In this document: positions 61,315-64,000 of the stretch, one piece after another
Numbering within the stretch: the stretch's first letter is position 1
How the letters are laid out: each line of letters begins with the position of its first letter
NCBI GenBank assembly: GCA_902384455.1
Contig: CABMCB010000059.1
Coordinates: forward strand, 35,938 to 99,937
DNA: 64,000 nucleotides
Direction of reading: 5' to 3'
DNA from: an uncultured archaeon
GTDB taxonomy: Archaea > Altiarchaeota > Altiarchaeia > IMC4 > SCGC-AAA252-I15
The notes under the pieces: generated by a model
Seen by the model: the letters and a program-made list of their open reading frames with translations, nothing else
Databases searched by the model: none
What the model was told of the DNA's origin: nothing
Translations under genes and position numbers: made by a program

Positions 61315-62006
61315 ACCCAATTATTCTAGTGAGTTCTTGCAAGCGAGACCGAGAGAACGGTTGCCACGAGGCGCAACGGAATACAAGCTTTTCCGATTCA
61401 AGAATCTCTTATCGCTTCGTTTTGGGTATCGGCAACAGCAATCCGGACAGCGATGAAATTGTGCTAGACGTTCCGGATGACTACGCGGGACTTCCGTGGA
61501 AGACGCGAGAGGGACATCGGTGGGCACTGAACAACGGGTTCGATTATATCTTCCAGTGCTTCGCAGATACCTATTGCAACACCGAGCGATTGCTGGCATC
61601 CGGTTTTGAGAAGAGAGACTACACAGGAAGCTTCGTGTCTTTGGATTATCTGCCGCACGACGTACCGCAGTTCGGAGCAACAAGGCCTGACCAGTATGCC
61701 TCAGGCGGTCCGGGATATTGGCTCAGCCCTCGATGTTCCAGGCTGATTGTCGAAGCGGAAGTCAAGCATCCCGAAGAAGATTCGTGGATGAACAGAGTCA
61801 TCGCAGCCGGAGCAGAAGACCTATGGGTCGGCAACGTTGTGAGCAGAGCGGGGATTCAAGGAACGCACGACAACCGCTATTGGTCGGACGGCGGACAGAT
61901 GCTGGCGAGCAACGACGTGATTGCGATGCATATCGGCAAAGGTCCGGGGAAATATAGTCCAGAAGTTTTTTACGAGCAACACAGAATCTTTAAGGAGTCA
62001 CAATGA
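61311..62006 (+). CDS. GT31-like glycosyltransferase, second copy
   Basis: 231 residues from TTG 61311 (TTGA overlap). [47 protein letters not shown] (in place of the usual Asp triad), [16 protein letters not shown] and [14 protein letters not shown] mirror the gene at 55358-56038. The DxD is replaced by FADTY, so metal use may differ. Probably adds another sugar in the same glycan. Confidence 0.7.
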   Translation: MNPIILVSSCKRDRENGCHEAQRNTSFSDSRISYRFVLGIGNSNPDSDEIVLDVPDDYAGLPWKTREGHRWALNNGFDYIFQCFADTYCNTERLLASGFEKRDYTGSFVSLDYLPHDVPQFGATRPDQYASGGPGYWLSPRCSRLIVEAEVKHPEEDSWMNRVIAAGAEDLWVGNVVSRAGIQGTHDNRYWSDGGQMLASNDVIAMHIGKGPGKYSPEVFYEQHRIFKESQ

Positions 62007-62956
62007 AGAGAGCACTAATCACCGGCATCACCGGACAAGACGGCAGCTACCTCGCGGAACTGCTGCTAGAAAAAGGCTACGAAGTTTGGGGCGCGATGCG
62101 CCGCAGTTCCAGCTTCAACACCGGACGCATTGACCACATCTTCGATGACCTGCATCTGGTCTACGCGGACCTGATGGACTCGAACAGCCTGATTCGCGCC
62201 GTGGAAGAGTCCAAGCCGGATGAAGTCTACAACCTTGGAGCACAGTCGCACGTCCAGGCCAGCTTCCAGATTCCGCAGTACTCAGCCAACGCGGACGCGG
62301 TCGGAGTTTTAAGACTGCTTGAAGCTATTAAAGGGAAGGACATCAAGTTTTACCAAGCGTCGAGCAGCGAAATGTTCGGCTCTAGTCCTGCACCACAGAC
62401 CGAGAACACCCCGTTCCATCCTCGCAGCCCGTACGGTGTGAGCAAGGTCGCTGCATACTGGTACGGCGTGAACTACCGCGAGTCATACGGCATGCACATC
62501 TCAAACGGGATTCTGTTCAACCACGAGTCTCCACGTCGCGGCGAGACGTTCCTGACCAGGAAGGTCACGAGAGCGGTCGCGAGAATCGTCAAAGGCCTGC
62601 AGCCGAATCTGATTCTCGGCAACATGGACGCAAAGCGCGACTGGGGCTACGCGAAGGAATACGTCGAAGGCATGTGGCGAATGCTGCAGCAGCCGACCGG
62701 CGACGACTACGTGCTGGCGACCGGCGAGACGCACACGGTCCAAGAATGGGTCGAGGCCGCGTTCGGCTATGTCGAACTCGATTGGCGGAACTACGTCAAG
62801 ACTGACCCGCGCTATCTGCGACCGGCAGAGGTCAACGTCCTGCAGGGCGACTACACCAAGGCCAATCTGGTCCTGGGTTGGAAGCCAGAAACGAAGTTCA
62901 AGGAACTGGTCAAGCTGATGGTTGAGTCTGATTTGAGAGCGGAGGACCTTGTATGA
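62003..62956 (+). CDS. gmd: GDP-mannose 4,6-dehydratase
   Basis: 317 residues. [20 protein letters not shown] (GxxGxxG with the Gmd-specific GQDGSYL), [22 protein letters not shown] (Thr/Ser and Glu site), [20 protein letters not shown] (Tyr-x3-Lys) and [20 protein letters not shown], all typical of Gmd. First step from GDP-D-mannose to GDP-L-fucose. ATGA overlap with fcl. Confidence 0.95.
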   Translation: MKRALITGITGQDGSYLAELLLEKGYEVWGAMRRSSSFNTGRIDHIFDDLHLVYADLMDSNSLIRAVEESKPDEVYNLGAQSHVQASFQIPQYSANADAVGVLRLLEAIKGKDIKFYQASSSEMFGSSPAPQTENTPFHPRSPYGVSKVAAYWYGVNYRESYGMHISNGILFNHESPRRGETFLTRKVTRAVARIVKGLQPNLILGNMDAKRDWGYAKEYVEGMWRMLQQPTGDDYVLATGETHTVQEWVEAAFGYVELDWRNYVKTDPRYLRPAEVNVLQGDYTKANLVLGWKPETKFKELVKLMVESDLRAEDLV

Positions 62957-63885
62957 ACAAAGACACCTGCATTCTCGTTACCGGCGGCACCGGCTTCCTG
63001 GGTCAGCACGTAGTTCGCGAATTGCGAAGTCAGGGTTACACCGACATCGAAGCAGTCGGTTCTAACAAATACGATCTGACGCTGCAGCACGACGTTGCTG
63101 AAATGTTCTACCGCATCGCGCCAGAGGTCGTGATTCACCTCGCGGCCAACGTCGGCGGCATCGGAGCGAACCAGAAACATCCCGGAAGCTTTCTCTACGA
63201 CAACGCCATCATGGGGCTGAATGTCATGCACATGGCGCGTAACTGGAGCGTGAAGAAGTTCGTCCAGGTCGGCACCGTCTGCAGCTATCCGAAGCACGCC
63301 GAGGTTCCGTTCAAGGAAGATGACATCTGGAACGGCTACCCGGAAGAGACCAACGCGCCTTATGGTATCGCGAAGAAGATGCTGATGACCATGGCACAGG
63401 CCTACCGGCAGGAGTATGGATTCAACGCAATCAATCTCATCCCGGTCAACCTGTACGGACCCGGAGACAACTTCAACCCGGAGAGTTCGCACGTCATTCC
63501 GGCGCTCATCAAAAAGATTTACGAAGCATCGCTGAGCACCGGCAACGTGGAGATTTGGGGAACCGGCAGAGCATCGAGAGAATTTCTCTACGTGGAAGAC
63601 TGCGCAAGGGGAATCGTCAAGGCCATGGAACTGTACAACGGTTCTGAGCCTGTGAACCTCGGAACCGGCAGCGAGATTACCATCGGCGAACTTGTGACGA
63701 TGATTGCCGAACTGCTCGGCGCGAAGAACGGCATCACGTTCGACACCAGCAAGCCAGACGGTCAACCGCGCCGATGCTTGGACACGACCAGGGCAGAAAA
63801 ATACTTCGGCTTCAAGGCGGTGACGCCTCTGCGCGAAGGATTGAAGAGGACAATAAAATGGTACATCAGTCAGCCGTCGATTTGA
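62953..63885 (+). CDS. fcl: GDP-L-fucose synthase
   Basis: 310 residues. [48 protein letters not shown] and [20 protein letters not shown] (Tyr-x3-Lys) are Fcl/WcaG signatures. It epimerises and reduces the Gmd product to GDP-L-fucose, the donor for the GT11 enzyme. Overlaps the next transferase gene by 28 nt. Confidence 0.94.
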   Translation: MNKDTCILVTGGTGFLGQHVVRELRSQGYTDIEAVGSNKYDLTLQHDVAEMFYRIAPEVVIHLAANVGGIGANQKHPGSFLYDNAIMGLNVMHMARNWSVKKFVQVGTVCSYPKHAEVPFKEDDIWNGYPEETNAPYGIAKKMLMTMAQAYRQEYGFNAINLIPVNLYGPGDNFNPESSHVIPALIKKIYEASLSTGNVEIWGTGRASREFLYVEDCARGIVKAMELYNGSEPVNLGTGSEITIGELVTMIAELLGAKNGITFDTSKPDGQPRRCLDTTRAEKYFGFKAVTPLREGLKRTIKWYISQPSI

Positions 63886-64000
63886 GCGACGTCACAATCG
63901 GCGTCACAGCATTCCTGCGGTATCCGAGACTCGTGCAAGCGCTGAAAGGCATCGCACACTTCTTTCCGGAGTGCCAATCCATCGTTGCCTCAGACGGCAA
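63858..64000 (+). CDS. GT2-type glycosyltransferase, partial at right edge
   Basis: ATG 63858 with AGAGGA upstream; 47 residues visible. DVTIGVTAFLRYPRLVQALK and FFPECQSIVASDG match the first beta-alpha-beta unit of family GT2 (hhhxxxxRxxxLxxxLxSI...hhVxDxG). The rest lies beyond the window. It would continue the glycan island. Confidence 0.65.
   Translation, partial: MVHQSAVDLSDVTIGVTAFLRYPRLVQALKGIAHFFPECQSIVASDG

Overview
The window is a 64-kb piece of a large, tailed, double-stranded DNA phage genome. The evidence is a head-packaging block (partial major capsid protein, scaffold-like protein, portal, large terminase), tail-fibre-like virion proteins, and a phage replication and nucleotide-metabolism set (AEP primase, family-A DNA polymerase, UvrD-type helicase, RecB-like nuclease, ThyX, ribonucleotide reductase, MazG, dNMP kinase). 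Genes are short, tightly packed and joined by ATGA/GTGA/TAATG overlaps. There are no host housekeeping operons. The host cannot be named from the sequence; sigma70-type promoters and Shine-Dalgarno sequences point to a bacterium.

Layout. From 1 to about 25.1 kb everything is read leftward: virion genes (1-13.2 kb), then a tRNA array (13.3-23.0 kb), then small genes and an HNH gene (23.1-25.1 kb). From about 26.1 kb to the right end everything is read rightward: small early-type genes, a roughly 630-nt gene-free and strongly structured RNA region (27.9-28.5 kb), DNA metabolism (31-52.9 kb), a TerD-domain protein preceded by two tandem copies of a 72-nt structured RNA (52.9-55.4 kb), and a glycan-synthesis island (55.4 kb to the end). 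The divergence point at 25.1-26.1 kb has no convincing gene. It carries TTGCAA repeats spaced about 10 bp next to an AT-rich tract and looks like a replication origin.

Translation and RNA processing are the outstanding theme. I fold 35 tRNA genes, all on the minus strand and all with an encoded CCA, whose anticodons cover all 20 amino acids. Inside the array lies a compact but recognisable bacterial RNase P RNA (15334-15613). The array is also interspersed with tRNA-like elements. Three of them have their 3' half (T-arm and 3' acceptor strand) placed before their 5' half (5' acceptor strand and D-arm), with the anticodon-stem strands at the two ends: the layout of circularly permuted tRNAs. 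A sigma70-like promoter at 23042-23070 can drive the array. HNH and LAGLIDADG genes sit against, or run into, the 5' ends of several tRNAs.

The glycan island encodes GDP-L-fucose synthesis (Gmd, Fcl), an alpha-1,2-fucosyltransferase (GT11), a histo-blood-group ABO-type GT6 transferase, two GT31-like transferases, two further putative transferases, a UDP-GlcNAc 4,6-dehydratase-like enzyme and an RmlD-like reductase. Together they could build a fucosylated ABO-like glycan on the virion or on the infected cell. About a dozen homing or HNH-type nucleases are scattered through the window.
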